Source: Pseudomonas sp. DC1.2 (GTDB taxonomy: Bacteria > Pseudomonadota > Gammaproteobacteria > Pseudomonadales > Pseudomonadaceae). From it: 64,000 nt of DNA. The notes under the pieces were generated by a model. The model did not search any database, had not been told where the DNA came from, and saw only the letters and a list, made by a program, of their open reading frames with translations. Below, piece by piece: positions 44,419-55,546 of the stretch (positions are counted from its first letter, which is position 1; every line of letters starts with the position of its first letter). Made by a program: the position numbers and the translations under genes. The DNA lies in the NCBI RefSeq assembly GCF_034351645.1, contig NZ_CP133782.1, positions 3,849,001 to 3,913,000 of the forward strand, written 5' to 3'.

Positions 44419-45338
44419 CGAGCCTTATTCCCTATCAACGCTGTAACCCAGCAAATACAAAAGAAAAACACTTTATCCCGCACCCGTCGTCGGCAACGCC
44501 AGGCACTAAAGGAAAGTTTCAAGAGTTGCCCGCGATGCAGTTTCAACCAAGTTCGAACAAAAGGATCGGTGCCCTGCCCTACCAAGTATGCAATCAGCTG
44601 CACCTGATGGAACCACCAACCGTCATGTATGGTTTTGTAGCGGGCAAACAGTGGGCTCAGACCTTTGTTAGCACCTACCTGGTTACGCTCATGCTGGCGA
44701 TAATCCATGGAAGGACCTGGGTCTATATACCAACGAAAACCATGGCTTCGAGCGAAGGCGTAGCAATACCAGTCATGCAAACTGACATCTTGCAGTTGCT
44801 GCCAATTATCGAGCATCGAAGTCTTTAGCGGATCCGCCAGGCTTTTGCTCATGACGTAGGTGCATCCAGGCCCCGCCGCTTCGAACAAGAAATCCCATTC
44901 AACCTGAGGTTGTGCCTTGTCCAGCAAATGGGTTTTACCGTCTTGCCAAAACGCCGTGACATTACTTGAATACGCATCGACCTGACGAGATTGAATGGCG
45001 AGGAACGCGCGTTGGAGTTTATCCGTGTGCCAAACATCATCTTGGTCAGCAAAGGCGATGCAGTCGTAACCGTCGAAGTCGACATCGCGGATCAGCCGGA
45101 AGAAGTTACGAGATGCGCCACCAAAACTGCCAGCAGCCGGAAGAACCAAAACCTGGGGGTGCTGAACAGCATATCCCGCGCACCAAGCCTCGGTACCATC
45201 AGTGGAGGGGTCGATACTGACGTAAACGGTTACGTCGACAGCTAACTGGCCGAGAATCGAGGCTAACTGCTCCTCAATCCACTGCATGCCATTGTAGGCA
45301 GCCAGCAAAACCGCAATCTTGGGATGTTTTACTGGCAT
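44415..45338 (-). CDS. GT2 glycosyltransferase, rhamnosyltransferase-like
   Basis: This is a 307-residue GT-A enzyme. AVLLAAYNGMQWIEEQLASI opens the nucleotide site; SIDPSTDGTE and the metal-binding FADQDDVW motif follow. A downstream HDWYCYAFARSHGFRWYIDP and the Arg/His in MDYRQHERNQVGAN belong to the acceptor side. This pattern is common in enzymes adding rhamnose to undecaprenyl-linked HexNAc. It lies between rmlA (55 bases) and the WbpV-like gene, consistent with adding the first rhamnose to the primer sugar. The C-terminus is strongly basic and hydrophobic. Confidence 0.87.
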   Translation of the reverse strand: MPVKHPKIAVLLAAYNGMQWIEEQLASILGQLAVDVTVYVSIDPSTDGTEAWCAGYAVQHPQVLVLPAAGSFGGASRNFFRLIRDVDFDGYDCIAFADQDDVWHTDKLQRAFLAIQSRQVDAYSSNVTAFWQDGKTHLLDKAQPQVEWDFLFEAAGPGCTYVMSKSLADPLKTSMLDNWQQLQDVSLHDWYCYAFARSHGFRWYIDPGPSMDYRQHERNQVGANKGLSPLFARYKTIHDGWWFHQVQLIAYLVGQGTDPFVRTWLKLHRGQLLKLSFSAWRCRRRVRDKVFFFCICWVTALIGNKAR

Positions 45339-45393
45339 GCCATTCCTGCTTGAACCGGTTGACGCTTCTACTCGACAGGATTGAGCGGTCGAG

Positions 45394-46284
45394 TCAGTGG
45401 GAAGGCGAGTCCAACAATTTTTGAAGGTATTGACCGTAACCAGTCTTCTTCAGGGCATCGGCTTGAGCGCCCAACTGCTCGGCGGTGATCCAGCCGTTGT
45501 GGTAGGCAATCTCTTCCAGGCAGGCCACTTTCAGGCCTTGACGCTGTTCGATGGTGTGCACGAAGTGACTGGCTTCCAGCAGCGAATCATGGGTACCGGT
45601 ATCCAGCCAGGCAAAGCCGCGGCCGAGCATTTCAACGCTCAGCGTCTTGCGCTCGAGGTATACACGGTTAACGTCGGTAATCTCCAGCTCTCCACGCTCG
45701 GAAGGCTTGATGCTCTTGGCGATCTCGACAACGTCGTTGTCGTAGAAGTACAGACCGGTAACCGCATAGTTAGATTTTGGCTTAAGCGGCTTTTCTTCAA
45801 TGCTCAGCGCTCGACCGGTTTTATCGAACTCAACAACACCGAAGCGTTCCGGATCGGAGACGTGATAACCGAATACAGTCGCACCATGCTGTTGAGAGCT
45901 AGCCGAGCGCAAATTGTCCGAAAAGTGCTGACCGTAAAAAATGTTGTCACCCAGAATCAGGCAGCAAGGATCTTTGCCGATAAACTCTTCCCCGATAATG
46001 AAAGCTTGTGCCAGCCCATCCGGACTAGGCTGTTCAGCATAGGTCAGCTTGACGCCGTATAAGCTACCGTCACCCAGCAGCTTGCGGAAACACGGCAAGT
46101 CTTCAGGTGTGGAGATAATCAAAATCTCACGCATACCCGCCAGCATAAGCACCGAAAGCGGATAGAAAATCATCGGCTTGTCGTAGATCGGCAGCATCTG
46201 CTTGGACACGCCAAGGGTCAACGGATGCAGGCGTGTGCCCGAACCGCCAGCGAGGATGATGCCTTTACGATTTGTCGTGGTCAT
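45394..46284 (-). CDS. rmlA: RmlA, glucose-1-phosphate thymidylyltransferase
   Basis: This is a 296-residue, full-length RmlA. The nucleotide-binding [11 protein letters not shown] lies at about residues 13-23, with [12 protein letters not shown] following; further landmarks are ILGDNIFYG and [12 protein letters not shown]. It makes dTDP-glucose from dTTP and glucose-1-phosphate, the first step to dTDP-L-rhamnose. The start overlaps the rmlD stop by four bases. The relic at 41775-42235 is a damaged second copy. In many pseudomonads rmlC follows directly; here a glycosyltransferase gene does. Confidence 0.97.
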   Translation of the reverse strand: MTTTNRKGIILAGGSGTRLHPLTLGVSKQMLPIYDKPMIFYPLSVLMLAGMREILIISTPEDLPCFRKLLGDGSLYGVKLTYAEQPSPDGLAQAFIIGEEFIGKDPCCLILGDNIFYGQHFSDNLRSASSQQHGATVFGYHVSDPERFGVVEFDKTGRALSIEEKPLKPKSNYAVTGLYFYDNDVVEIAKSIKPSERGELEITDVNRVYLERKTLSVEMLGRGFAWLDTGTHDSLLEASHFVHTIEQRQGLKVACLEEIAYHNGWITAEQLGAQADALKKTGYGQYLQKLLDSPSH

Positions 46285-47174
46285 TTGTTCAGAACTTCCC
46301 TAAGCATTCGGGTTACGCCACTTTGCCAATCCGGCAAGTGTAGAGAAAAATTGTCACGCAGCTTCTGAGTATCCAAACGGGAATTCAGAGGACGGCGCGC
46401 AGGTGTTGGATAGGCGGTCGTTTCGATCGGATTAATTACCGTGACGGCCAGATGCTCGCCATTGGCCTGAGCGAAAGCGATCACATGGCTGGCATAGCCG
46501 TGCCAAGAAACTTGGCCACTAGCGGCCAAGTGATACAGCCCCGCGAGCTCTGGTCGTCGCAGCACTTGCTGAATGGCCAGCGCAGTCACGTCGGCAATAA
46601 GGTCCGCACCGGTAGGTGCACCGATCTGGTCAGCGATGACGCTCAGGCTTTCGCGATCTGCGGCCAGGCGTAGCATGGTCTTCGCAAAGTTGTTGCCACG
46701 CGCACCGTACACCCAACTGGTACGAAAGATCAGGTGCTTGCAGCCCGACGCGGTAATGGCCTGTTCGCCGGCCAGCTTGCTGGCACCGTAGTGATTCACT
46801 GGCGCGACCGCATCAGTCTCTCGCCATGGTGTCGAACCCTGGCCGCTGAAGACATAGTCGGTCGAATAGTGAATCAACCAAGCGCCCAGAGACGAGGCTT
46901 CTTCAGCCATAGCCTGACTTGCCTGGCCGTTCACAAGATCGGCCAGTTCAATATCGGACTCGGCCTTATCGACGGCTGTATAGGCAGCAGCGTTGACGAT
47001 GACGTCAGGCTTGATCTGACGGATCGTCTTACGCAATGTGTCGATATCAGACAAATCGCCGCTCAAGCCATCGAGCGCTTGACGATCCAGGCCAATCAAT
47101 TCACCCAGCGGCGCGAGGGAGCGCTGCAACTCCCAGCCAACTTGACCGTTCTTTCCTAGCAGAAGGATTTTCAT
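46281..47174 (-). CDS. rmlD: RmlD, dTDP-4-dehydrorhamnose reductase
   Basis: This is a 297-residue SDR with [10 protein letters not shown] (about residues 7-16) as the cofactor loop, [10 protein letters not shown] and the catalytic YGASKLAGE (Tyr-xxx-Lys at about residues 128-132). It performs the last NADPH-dependent reduction to dTDP-L-rhamnose. It overlaps rmlB upstream and rmlA downstream by four bases each. Its substrate needs RmlC, which is not intact in this window. Confidence 0.96.
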   Translation of the reverse strand: MKILLLGKNGQVGWELQRSLAPLGELIGLDRQALDGLSGDLSDIDTLRKTIRQIKPDVIVNAAAYTAVDKAESDIELADLVNGQASQAMAEEASSLGAWLIHYSTDYVFSGQGSTPWRETDAVAPVNHYGASKLAGEQAITASGCKHLIFRTSWVYGARGNNFAKTMLRLAADRESLSVIADQIGAPTGADLIADVTALAIQQVLRRPELAGLYHLAASGQVSWHGYASHVIAFAQANGEHLAVTVINPIETTAYPTPARRPLNSRLDTQKLRDNFSLHLPDWQSGVTRMLREVLNK

Positions 47175-48247
47175 GCCTTAGTCGAGCGATCCGCGTAGTT
47201 TTGATCAATCCATTGCTGGTAGCTGCCGCTCTTCACGTGAGCAACCCACTCAGTATTATTTAGGTACCACTCGACCGTCTTACGGATGCCGGTTTCGAAG
47301 GTTTCTTCAGGCGTCCAACCCAGCTCACGCTGGATTTTGCTGGCATCGATCGCATAACGCTGATCGTGGCCCGGACGATCCTGGACGTATGTGATCAGGC
47401 TGGCGTGAGGACGGTGGGCGGAATCAGGACGCAATTCATCAAGCAGTGCGCAAAGTGTGTTCACGACTTCAATGTTTTGCTTTTCGTTATGGCCGCCAAT
47501 GTTGTACGTTTCGCCGATAACACCTTCGGTCACGACCTTGTACAGAGCGCGAGCGTGATCTTCGACGTAGAGCCAATCACGAACCTGGTTGCCTTTACCG
47601 TAAACGGGCAGCGGCTTACCTTCCAGAGCATTGAGAATGATCAGCGGGATCAATTTCTCAGGAAAGTGGCATGGGCCGTAGTTGTTCGAGCAGTTGGTGA
47701 CCAGAGTCGGCAGGCCGTAGGTACGGCTCCAGGCGCGAACCAGGTGGTCGGAGCTGGCTTTGCTGGCCGAGTACGGCGAGCTAGGCTGATAAGGGGTCGT
47801 TTCGGTGAAGAGGTCTTCCGGACCTTCGAGGTCGCCGTAAACTTCATCGGTGGAAATATGATGAAACCGGAAGTTGGCTTTGCGCACATCATCCATAGCA
47901 ACCCAGTAGTAGCGTGCAGCTTCCAACAGGGTGTAAGTGCCGATGATGTTGGTCTGGATAAATTCAGACGGGCCAGAGATCGAACGATCGACGTGTGACT
48001 CTGCGGCGAGGTGCATGATGGCATCTGGCTGATGTTCACGCAGGACACGATCGATTTGATCGCGGTCACAGATGTCAACGCGCTCAAAAACATAACGCGA
48101 GTTCTGGCTAACTTCGGCCAACGACTCAAGGTTACCGGCGTAAGTCAGCTTATCGACGTTAACGACAGAGTCGGAGGTGTTGGAGATAATATGACGAATG
48201 ACTGCCGAGCCGATGAAGCCGGCGCCGCCGGTTACTAGAATTTTCAC
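47171..48247 (-). CDS. rmlB: RmlB, dTDP-glucose 4,6-dehydratase
   Basis: This is a 358-residue extended SDR of standard RmlB length, starting at a GTG (48247) that gives the family N-terminus [15 protein letters not shown]. Landmarks are the Ser-Thr-Asp-Glu run in [11 protein letters not shown], the catalytic [14 protein letters not shown] and [14 protein letters not shown]. It makes the 4-keto-6-deoxy intermediate that RmlC and RmlD process. It is the first gene of the polysaccharide operon; the longer frame to 48313 has no family match. The 229 bases upstream should carry the operon promoter; I found no clear JUMPstart element there. Confidence 0.97.
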   Translation of the reverse strand: MKILVTGGAGFIGSAVIRHIISNTSDSVVNVDKLTYAGNLESLAEVSQNSRYVFERVDICDRDQIDRVLREHQPDAIMHLAAESHVDRSISGPSEFIQTNIIGTYTLLEAARYYWVAMDDVRKANFRFHHISTDEVYGDLEGPEDLFTETTPYQPSSPYSASKASSDHLVRAWSRTYGLPTLVTNCSNNYGPCHFPEKLIPLIILNALEGKPLPVYGKGNQVRDWLYVEDHARALYKVVTEGVIGETYNIGGHNEKQNIEVVNTLCALLDELRPDSAHRPHASLITYVQDRPGHDQRYAIDASKIQRELGWTPEETFETGIRKTVEWYLNNTEWVAHVKSGSYQQWIDQNYADRSTKA

Positions 48248-48476
48248 GCGAAACCATACCCTTGAGTTGCTGACAGGGCCGCCAACCGAGCGCTGTCTAA
48301 TCCATGAACGCAAAAGCCGTCATCTAAGCAGAGGCTTCTGACAGAGTCAGTATGATCCGATGTTGGAGTTTGCCATCATCGGACAAGCCTAGCATTTTAC
48401 AGCTTAATGACGATTTTACTAATGGATATAGACAAGCTGTGGCGCGCACTGGACACACACTGTGTATTTGTCGCGA

Positions 48477-48716
48477 TCAGACAAGGCGCTTGCGTGCAGC
48501 TCTGGATGTACGCCCCAGAAACCATCCCAGAATCGGCCCAATCAGCATGCCGATCAGCAGCGCAAGAACAACGAAAAGCGACACAGGTAGTTGAGGTCCA
48601 GCCAAGCCAAGGAACAACAACGAAACCGACTGTTGATTCTCAAGAACGAAGGCAAGCACCGCCAGAACAAGCAGCAGTACAAACACGCCAAGGAGTATCC
48701 GCTTGAGATTACGCAT
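48477..48716 (-). CDS. LapA-domain (DUF1049) inner-membrane protein
   Basis: This is a 79-residue protein with two membrane helices (ILLGVFVLLLVLAVLAFVLE and PVSLFVVLALLIGMLIGPIL) joined by the Asn-Gln-Gln-Ser-Val-rich turn typical of LapA/YciS. The tail is basic. LapA works with LapB in controlling LPS synthesis in E. coli. It lies 11 bases after ihfB, in the usual pseudomonad arrangement, and is followed by the rml genes. A role in LPS assembly fits the setting. Confidence 0.87.
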   Translation of the reverse strand: MRNLKRILLGVFVLLLVLAVLAFVLENQQSVSLLFLGLAGPQLPVSLFVVLALLIGMLIGPILGWFLGRTSRAARKRLV

Positions 48717-48727
48717 GCGCCGATCCT

Positions 48728-49036
48728 TTAATTATGAAGGTCAAACCCCTCCTCCTCTTCCTCGTTCACCCTGTCACGCAGCTCTTTTCCTGGCTTGAAG
48801 TGCGGAACGAACTTGCCGTCCAGGCTGACAGATTGACCGGTTTTTGGATTACGGCCTACGCGTGGCGCGCGATAGTGCAACGAGAAGCTGCCAAAGCCGC
48901 GGATCTCGATACGATCCCCGGTGGCCAGACATTGGGACATTTGCTCAAGCATGGTCTTGATGGCCAGCTCCACATCTTTAGATGAGAGCAGCCCTTGATG
49001 GGTGACAATTCGTTCGATCAACTCCGACTTCGTCAT
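48728..49036 (-). CDS. ihfB: Integration host factor subunit beta
   Basis: This is a 102-residue HU/IHF-family DNA-bending protein. [20 protein letters not shown] at the start, the EIRGFGSF turn and the beta-arm region [16 protein letters not shown], with the intercalating Pro in NPKTG, are all present. It pairs with IhfA for sharp DNA bending in recombination and transcription. The acidic tail [11 protein letters not shown] is longer than in E. coli. It lies downstream of rpsA and marks the conserved border of the O-antigen locus. Confidence 0.97.
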   Translation of the reverse strand: MTKSELIERIVTHQGLLSSKDVELAIKTMLEQMSQCLATGDRIEIRGFGSFSLHYRAPRVGRNPKTGQSVSLDGKFVPHFKPGKELRDRVNEEEEEGFDLHN

Positions 49037-49187
49037 ATTTTTCCCTTCTTTTTCAAGCAGCTAGATCAGCGCTTCAAAGGTTTTAGCACGCCCGGAGAAA
49101 TTTGAAAAGCCCGAGTATTGACATATCTTTACCGAAGACGTGGCGCACATTTATGTAGCACAACATCACTACAAAATTATTACGATC

Positions 49188-49466
49188 TCACCGACAAATA
49201 ATCAACATTGTGCGCGTCACATACCCTGCAGGATTGAAACCAAAAGGAAACTCATCCTCTTCCTTAGCCTCGTCGGACCTTGCAATAACCTTGTAACCCG
49301 CAGCCTTACACTCTCTATCAGCTCGCTTACGGCATTTTTCCCATCCAGAGCCTAGCCCCGAGCAATCAATTTCGATACCGCTAACGCCCCGCACTACGTG
49401 CGTCTTGGCATTCGTGGCACAGCCAGCCAATGTCATTAATGCGATGGCGACAATGAGCTTGTTCAT
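49188..49466 (-). CDS. Small putative lipoprotein
   Basis: This is a 92-residue protein with a short lipoprotein signal, lipobox LTLAGC-like MTLAGC, lipidated Cys at residue 16. The mature part has the pattern GVSGIEIDCSGLGSGWEKCR and ADRECKAAGYKVI, a Cys-spaced segment found in several small proteobacterial lipoproteins. No function is known to me. The tail TRTMLIICR resembles the 'R-x-M/I-x-x-x-C' end of this group. It sits alone between ihfB and rpsA on the same strand. Confidence 0.75.
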   Translation of the reverse strand: MNKLIVAIALMTLAGCATNAKTHVVRGVSGIEIDCSGLGSGWEKCRKRADRECKAAGYKVIARSDEAKEEDEFPFGFNPAGYVTRTMLIICR

Positions 49467-49637
49467 CTACATCCTTATGCCGGGCACACTGCCCAACTGT
49501 CATTTGCTTCAGGCTAAAGACTAGTTGCAAATAAGCGATTGATCCTATTAAAGAAAGAGACAATATGTAACGGCTTTTGGTTTCAAAGTCATGGATTAAA
49601 GGCCGATTTAAACTTCAGACCCACCAAATCACAGACA

Positions 49638-49668
49638 CAAAAAAGGGCGACCGAAGTCGCCCTTTTTC
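49638..49668 (-). terminator. Terminator of rpsA
   Basis: On the minus strand the stem AAAAAGGGCGACTTCGGTCG followed by CCCTTTTTT forms GGGCGAC-TTCG-GTCGCCC with a UUCG tetraloop and a six-T tail. It lies 17 bases past the rpsA stop. The A-run on the other arm would let it act in both directions. Confidence 0.93.
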
Positions 49669-49684
49669 TATGGTCTGACAGAAC

Positions 49685-51379
49685 TTAGTTCTGTTTTTCC
49701 ATTTGTGCACGCAACAGGTCGCCCAGAGTGGTAGGACCAGCAGCAGGTTCCGAAGTCGCTGGCTTGTCGCGCAGGCTTTGGATTGCTTCTTTCTCTTCAG
49801 CATCGTCTTTCGACTTGATGGAGAGCTGGATTACGCGGCTCTTGCGGTCAACGCTGATGATCTTGGCTTCTACTTCCTGGCCTTCTTTCAGAACGTTGCG
49901 CGCGTCTTCAACGCGGTCACGGCTGATTTCGGAGGCTTTCAGAGTCGCTTCGATATCGTCGGCCAGAGTGATGATGGCGCCTTTAGCGTCAACTTCTTTC
50001 ACGATGCCTTTAACGATTGCGCCTTTGTCGTTCTCTTGAACGTACTCGGAGAACGGATCGCTTTCCAGTTGCTTGATACCCAGGGAGATGCGCTCGCGCT
50101 CTGGGTCAACCGACAGGATAACGGTGTCCAGCTCGTCGCCCTTCTTGAAGCGGCGAACGGCTTCTTCGCCCACTTCGTTCCAAGAGATGTCGGACAGGTG
50201 AACCAGACCGTCGATGCCGCCGTCCAGACCAATGAAGATACCGAAATCGGTGATCGACTTGATGGTGCCGGAGATTTTATCGCCCTTGTTGAACTGGCCA
50301 GAGAAATCTTCCCATGGGTTAGATTTGCACTGCTTGATGCCGAGGGAGATACGACGACGCTCTTCGTCGATGTCCAGAACCATAACTTCCACTTCGTCGC
50401 CGACTTGTACGACTTTCGAAGGATGGATGTTCTTGTTGGTCCAGTCCATTTCAGAAACGTGTACCAGACCTTCAACGCCTTCTTCCAGCTCAGCGAAGCA
50501 GCCATAGTCAGTCAGGTTGGTTACACGAGCGGTAACGCGAGTGCTTTCTGGGTAACGGGCTTTGATAGCGACCCATGGATCTTCGCCCAGCTGCTTGAGG
50601 CCCAGGGAAACACGATTGCGTTCGCGATCGTATTTCAGAACCTTGACATCAATCTCGTCGCCAACGTTGACGATTTCGGAAGGATGCTTGATACGCTTCC
50701 AAGCCATGTCGGTAATGTGCAGCAGGCCATCGACGCCACCCAGATCGACGAATGCGCCGTAATCGGTGAGGTTTTTGACGATACCTTTGACTTGTTGGCC
50801 TTCCTGCAAGGATTCCAGCAGAGCTTCGCGCTCGGCGGAGTTCTCGGCTTCCAGGACGCTACGACGGGAAACGACAACGTTGTTGCGTTTCTGGTCGAGC
50901 TTGATGACCTTGAATTCCAGCTCTTTGCCTTCCAAGTGCGTGGTGTCGCGCACTGGACGGACGTCAACCAGAGAACCTGGCAGGAACGCACGGATGCCGT
51001 TAACGTCGACAGTGAAGCCGCCTTTAACCTTACCGTTGATAACGCCCTTAACCACTTCTTCGGCTGCGAAGGCTGCTTCCAGAACAATCCAGCATTCAGC
51101 GCGCTTGGCTTTTTCACGGGACAGCTTGGTTTCACCAAAGCCGTCTTCAACCGAGTCCAGAGCAACGTGAACTTCGTCACCGACGTTGATAGTCAGTTCG
51201 CCAGCATCGTTGTAGAACTGCTCAAGCGGGATGAGTGCTTCAGACTTCAGGCCAGCGTGAACGGTTACCCAACGAGCTTGGTAATCGATATCAACGATAA
51301 CACCGGTGATGATGGAGCCTGCCTGAAGGTTCAGGGTTTTTAGGCTTTCTTCAAAGAGTTCCGCAAAGCTTTCGCTCAT
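49685..51379 (-). CDS. rpsA: 30S ribosomal protein S1
   Basis: This is a 564-residue protein with six S1 (OB-fold) repeats, each recognisable by the G-x-V-x-x-(I/V)-x-(D/E)-(Y/F)-G-x-F pattern, for example [20 protein letters not shown] and [21 protein letters not shown]1 binds mRNA leaders on the 30S subunit and is needed to start translation on structured messages. The final repeat is the most divergent, as is normal. It follows cmk with 120 bases between, in the conserved cmk-rpsA-ihfB order. Confidence 0.98.
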   Translation of the reverse strand: MSESFAELFEESLKTLNLQAGSIITGVIVDIDYQARWVTVHAGLKSEALIPLEQFYNDAGELTINVGDEVHVALDSVEDGFGETKLSREKAKRAECWIVLEAAFAAEEVVKGVINGKVKGGFTVDVNGIRAFLPGSLVDVRPVRDTTHLEGKELEFKVIKLDQKRNNVVVSRRSVLEAENSAEREALLESLQEGQQVKGIVKNLTDYGAFVDLGGVDGLLHITDMAWKRIKHPSEIVNVGDEIDVKVLKYDRERNRVSLGLKQLGEDPWVAIKARYPESTRVTARVTNLTDYGCFAELEEGVEGLVHVSEMDWTNKNIHPSKVVQVGDEVEVMVLDIDEERRRISLGIKQCKSNPWEDFSGQFNKGDKISGTIKSITDFGIFIGLDGGIDGLVHLSDISWNEVGEEAVRRFKKGDELDTVILSVDPERERISLGIKQLESDPFSEYVQENDKGAIVKGIVKEVDAKGAIITLADDIEATLKASEISRDRVEDARNVLKEGQEVEAKIISVDRKSRVIQLSIKSKDDAEEKEAIQSLRDKPATSEPAAGPTTLGDLLRAQMEKQN

Positions 51380-51499
51380 TTTAATTCCTGTTGAATAAGG
51401 GCGAAGGATACGCCCATCTCCACATCCCAGACGACGTGGGTTACGTTCATTTGAAGAAGCAGCGCAGGACTATGACTGGTCCCCTGGGTCGCTTCTTGG

Positions 51500-52189
51500 T
51501 CACCCGGCAATATCGCGAATTGCGATCTCACTCATGATGCGTTGCAGCACCTGATCGATGGATAATTCCGTTGAATCCAGCTGTATGGCGTCAGCCGCCG
51601 GTTTAAGCGGGGCTACCGCTCGCTGGGTGTCACGCTCATCGCGGACACGTATCTCATCTAGCAGACTCGACAGACTAACACCATCGACTTTGCCCTTCAA
51701 CTGCAAGTATCGACGGCGCGCACGCTCCTCCGCACTGGCAGTGAGGAATATCTTCAGCGGCGCATCGGGAAACACCACCGTACCCATGTCTCGGCCATCA
51801 GCCACCAACCCCGGTGGCTCCTGAAATGCACGCTGGCGCTGCAGCAGCGCATCGCGCACGGCCGGCAGCGCGGCGACCTGGGAAGCCCAGGCGCCGACCT
51901 GCTCGTTACGCAGGTCATCCGTCACATCATCACCTTCAAGAATGATTCGCTGGGGATGACCTTCCGTCGCACCAACAAACTGCACGTCCAGATGAGCGGC
52001 CAACAGCTTCAGCGATTCTTCATTGGTCAAATCGACGCCATGATTGCGCGCAGCGAATGCCAACAGGCGGTAAAGGGCACCGGAATCCAGCAGACACCAC
52101 CCCAACTGCCTGGCCAGGATACCGGCAATAGTGCCCTTGCCCGAACCGCTAGGACCGTCGATGGTGATGACCGGTGGCTTGATATTCAC
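51500..52189 (-). CDS. cmk: Cytidylate kinase
   Basis: This is a 229-residue kinase with the P-loop GPSGSGKGT at about residues 11-19 and the CMP-binding region containing [20 protein letters not shown]. It phosphorylates CMP and dCMP with ATP. The start is a GTG at 52189 that shares four bases with the stop of the aroA part upstream, giving translational coupling; the longer frame to 52273 overlaps aroA and lacks family residues. Confidence 0.96.
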   Translation of the reverse strand: MNIKPPVITIDGPSGSGKGTIAGILARQLGWCLLDSGALYRLLAFAARNHGVDLTNEESLKLLAAHLDVQFVGATEGHPQRIILEGDDVTDDLRNEQVGAWASQVAALPAVRDALLQRQRAFQEPPGLVADGRDMGTVVFPDAPLKIFLTASAEERARRRYLQLKGKVDGVSLSSLLDEIRVRDERDTQRAVAPLKPAADAIQLDSTELSIDQVLQRIMSEIAIRDIAG

Positions 52190-54429
52190 GACTGAGCCTC
52201 TTGAACAACACGAATGCCGACCTGAGCACACAACGCGAGAAAGTTCGGGAACGACGTCGCGACGTTGGCGCAATCATGGATGCGAATCGGGGCAGTCGCA
52301 CGCAGCGAAGCCACGCTAAACGCCATGGCAATCCGATGATCGCCATGCCCATGCACTTCGCCGCCGCCGATCAGGCCGCCGTCGATGATGATGCCGTCCG
52401 GGGTCGGTTCGCACTTGACGCCCAACGCCAGCAAGCCATCGGCCATGACCTGGATCCGGTCCGACTCTTTGACTCGCAGCTCTTCGGCACCACGCAGTAC
52501 GGTGCGTCCCTCTGCACAGGCGGCGGCGACGAACAATACCGGAAACTCGTCGATGGCCAGCGGAACCAGCGCCTCGGGAATTTCGATACCTTTGAGTTTA
52601 GCTGCTCGCACGCGCAGGTCTGCAACTGGCTCGCCGCCGACTTCGCGCAGGTTTTCCAGGGTGATGTCTGCGCCCATCAGGCGAAGGATATCGATCACAC
52701 CAGTACGAGTCGGGTTAATGCCGACGTGCTCAAGCACCAGCTCGGACCCTTCGGCGATCGACGCTGCCACCAAGAAGAACGCCGAAGACGAAATATCGCC
52801 CGGCACTTCAATATGGGTCGCTGTCAATTTGTGGCCGGACTCGACCGACGCCGTAGCGCCATTAACGGTCACCGGGTAGCCGAAGCCGCGCAGCATGCGC
52901 TCGGTGTGGTCACGAGTCGGCGCTGGCTCGGTGACCGAGGTTTTGCCTTCGGCGTACAGACCCGCCAACAGCAGGCAGGATTTAACCTGAGCACTGGCCA
53001 TTGGCATGGTGTAGGTCAAGCCTTTGAGCGTCTTGCCGCCACGAATGATCATCGGCGGGCGACCTTCAGCAGCCGTCTCGATCACAGCGCCCATTTCACG
53101 CAGCGGATTGGCCACGCGATTCATCGGCCGCTTGGACAGCGAAGCATCACCGGTCAGCGTGCTATCGAAGCTTTGCGCAGCCAGCAGGCCGGACAGCAAA
53201 CGCATCGACGTGCCGGAGTTACCCAGGTAAATCGGACCCGGTGCAGGCTTCAAGCCATGCAGGCCGACGCCGTGAATCGTCACGCGGCCGTGGTGCGGAC
53301 CTTCGATAACAACGCCCATGTCGCGGAAGGCCTGCAAGGTCGCCAGGGCATCTTCGCCCTCAAGGAAACCTTCGACTTCGGTGGTGCCTTCGGCCAAGGA
53401 GCCAAGCATGATCGAACGGTGGGAAATCGATTTGTCGCCCGGTACACGAATCCGCCCAGTCAGGCGGCCACCAGGTTGTGCCAGGAAAATCAGGTCGTTG
53501 GAGTTCATAGCGTCCACATAAGCCCGGCGGGCCAGGATTTTACTGAAATGTTCGCGGGCAACCCGGGCGCGAGTAAACACGCCCAATAATTGGTGCCCAT
53601 CCCCTGCATCGACCGCGTCGCGCAAGGCGTCGAGGTCACTGCGAAATGTATCGAGTGTGCGCAGGACAGCTTCGCGGTTGGCGAGGAAGATGTCGTGCCA
53701 CATGACCGGGTCGCTACCAGCGATTCTTGTGAAATCGCGGAAACCGCCCGCAGCGTAACGGAAGATCTCAAGATTTTCATTGCGCTTGGCCAGCGAGTCG
53801 ACCAAACCGAATGCAAGCAAGTGCGGCAAATGGCTGGTGGCCGCCAACACTTCATCGTGGCGTTCGACCTGCATGTGCTCGACATCGGCGCCCAATTCGC
53901 GCCACAACCGATCGACCACAGCCAATGCGACCGGATCAGTTTGATCCAGCGGCGTCAGAATCACTTTATGACGACGGAAAAGGTCCGAGTTGGAGGCTTC
54001 TACCCCGCTCTGCTCGGAACCGGCAATCGGATGCCCCGGCACAAAGCGCGGCGGCATGCCGCCAAACGCTTCGGTCGCCGCACGCACCACATTGCCTTTC
54101 GCGCTGCCGACGTCTGTCAGAATCGCCTGACCAAGCTCCATACCGGCCAACTGGACCAACATTTTTTCCATGGCCAGGATCGGTACGGCGAGCTGAATCA
54201 CGTCGGCGCCCTGGCAGGCGACAACCAGGTCTTCTTCGCAGCGATCCACTACGCCCAACTCGACCGCCAGCTTGCGCGATTGTGGATCGAGATCGACACC
54301 GACCACTTCGCGACACACGCCGCTTTCACGCAGACCTTTGGCAAACGAACCGCCGATCAATCCCAGACCGACCACCACCAGGCGACCGATCATAGGCTGC
54401 GCAGATTGCAGTGCAATGACATCAACCAC
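52186..54429 (-). CDS. Prephenate dehydrogenase-EPSP synthase fusion (TyrA-AroA)
   Basis: This is a 747-residue bifunctional enzyme. Residues about 1-300 are TyrA-type ([16 protein letters not shown] for NAD; the [16 protein letters not shown] substrate motif), converting prephenate or arogenate towards tyrosine. From Met308 the EPSP synthase part begins, with [13 protein letters not shown] and [16 protein letters not shown]; it joins shikimate-3-phosphate with PEP. The fusion is a known feature of Pseudomonas and relatives. Its start overlaps hisC by eight bases, and its stop overlaps cmk by four. A second ATG at 54393 (MIGRLVVVG) could be the true start. Confidence 0.95.
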   Translation of the reverse strand: MVDVIALQSAQPMIGRLVVVGLGLIGGSFAKGLRESGVCREVVGVDLDPQSRKLAVELGVVDRCEEDLVVACQGADVIQLAVPILAMEKMLVQLAGMELGQAILTDVGSAKGNVVRAATEAFGGMPPRFVPGHPIAGSEQSGVEASNSDLFRRHKVILTPLDQTDPVALAVVDRLWRELGADVEHMQVERHDEVLAATSHLPHLLAFGLVDSLAKRNENLEIFRYAAGGFRDFTRIAGSDPVMWHDIFLANREAVLRTLDTFRSDLDALRDAVDAGDGHQLLGVFTRARVAREHFSKILARRAYVDAMNSNDLIFLAQPGGRLTGRIRVPGDKSISHRSIMLGSLAEGTTEVEGFLEGEDALATLQAFRDMGVVIEGPHHGRVTIHGVGLHGLKPAPGPIYLGNSGTSMRLLSGLLAAQSFDSTLTGDASLSKRPMNRVANPLREMGAVIETAAEGRPPMIIRGGKTLKGLTYTMPMASAQVKSCLLLAGLYAEGKTSVTEPAPTRDHTERMLRGFGYPVTVNGATASVESGHKLTATHIEVPGDISSSAFFLVAASIAEGSELVLEHVGINPTRTGVIDILRLMGADITLENLREVGGEPVADLRVRAAKLKGIEIPEALVPLAIDEFPVLFVAAACAEGRTVLRGAEELRVKESDRIQVMADGLLALGVKCEPTPDGIIIDGGLIGGGEVHGHGDHRIAMAFSVASLRATAPIRIHDCANVATSFPNFLALCAQVGIRVVQEAQS

Positions 54430-55534
54430 GAGTCATAACCTTGGTCAGCGCCTCAAGGAAGCGGCTGTTTTCAGCCGGCAGACCGATGGTGATGCGCAAG
54501 TGGTTGGGCATGCCGTAGTTGGCCACGGGACGCACGATAACGCCTTCGCCAAGCAAGCCCTGGAAGACAGGTGCAGCAACCTGCCCCAGATCGACGCAGA
54601 TAAAGTTGCCTTTCGAAGGGATCCAGCTCAGCCCCAGCGCACGAAAACCCGCTTGCAATTGCAGCATGCCGGCTTCATTCAAACGACGGCTTTCAGCGAG
54701 GTACTCGGCATCCTGCAACGCCGCGCAAGCAGCGGCCAAGGCCAGACTGTTGACATTGAACGGCTGACGCACACGGTTCAGCACATCCGCGACCACCGCC
54801 GTAGATAAACCATAGCCAACCCGCAGCGCTGCAAGGCCATATGCCTTGGAGAAGGTCCGCGACACCAACAAGTTCGGATAAGCCGCCAGGTAGTCGAGGC
54901 CATCAGGCAATTCGCTGCCTTGCGCGTATTCGATGTAGGCCTCATCCAGCACGACTAGCACATGAGCCGGTACGTCCTGTAGGAATTCGTCCAGCGCCTC
55001 GGCATCGAACCAGGTCCCGGTCGGGTTGTTCGGGTTAGCGATAAACACCACCCGGGTATCGGCATCAATCGCAGCCAACATGGCTGGCAGGTCATGCCCC
55101 CAGTCTTTGGCCGGAATCACCTTGGCCTGCGCGCCGACTGCCTGAACGACGATCGGGTAGACCGCAAACGCGTGTTCGCTGAACACGGCATTCAAGCCAG
55201 GCGCCAGATAAGCACGTCCGACCAACTCAAGAATGTCGTTGGAACCATTGCCCAGCGTTACCTGATTCAGTTCGACACGGCACTTGTCGGCCAGCAAGCT
55301 CTTGAGCGCAAAACCGTTGCCATCTGGGTAACGAGTCAGTTCAGCCAACGCTTCATGAATGGCCTCCAGCACCTTGGGACTGGCACCCAGTGGGTTTTCG
55401 TTACTCGCCAACTTGACGATTTTAGCCGGATCGATATCCAGCTCGCGCGCCAGCTCGTCCACGGGCTTGCCCGGAACGTAAGGCGAAAGTTGTTGCACGC
55501 CCGGCTGTGCCAGAGCGAGGAAGTCGCCACTCAT
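54422..55534 (-). CDS. hisC: Histidinol-phosphate aminotransferase (HisC2 type)
   Basis: This is a 370-residue class II PLP aminotransferase. LASNENPLG (about residues 42-50) and ANPNNPTGT are the typical substrate- and cofactor-binding motifs, and the PLP Lys lies in SRTFSKAYGLAALRVGY. Histidinol-phosphate aminotransferases of this operon type can also transaminate aromatic keto acids, which fits its place between pheA and tyrA/aroA. It is 12 bases downstream of pheA. Confidence 0.92.
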   Translation of the reverse strand: MSGDFLALAQPGVQQLSPYVPGKPVDELARELDIDPAKIVKLASNENPLGASPKVLEAIHEALAELTRYPDGNGFALKSLLADKCRVELNQVTLGNGSNDILELVGRAYLAPGLNAVFSEHAFAVYPIVVQAVGAQAKVIPAKDWGHDLPAMLAAIDADTRVVFIANPNNPTGTWFDAEALDEFLQDVPAHVLVVLDEAYIEYAQGSELPDGLDYLAAYPNLLVSRTFSKAYGLAALRVGYGLSTAVVADVLNRVRQPFNVNSLALAAACAALQDAEYLAESRRLNEAGMLQLQAGFRALGLSWIPSKGNFICVDLGQVAAPVFQGLLGEGVIVRPVANYGMPNHLRITIGLPAENSRFLEALTKVMTRG

Positions 55535-55546
55535 TTGCTACCGCCC

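Noticed and set aside
48248..48476. JUMPstart/ops element upstream of rmlB
   Set aside because: I looked for the GGCGGTAGC core on the minus strand and did not find it.
49703..51343. 546-codon plus-strand frame opposite rpsA
   Set aside because: Antisense shadow of the S1 repeats; its Phe/Asp/Asn-rich composition mirrors the S1 codon pattern.
52201..53589. 462-codon plus-strand frame opposite the aroA domain
   Set aside because: Antisense shadow; no start signal or domain.
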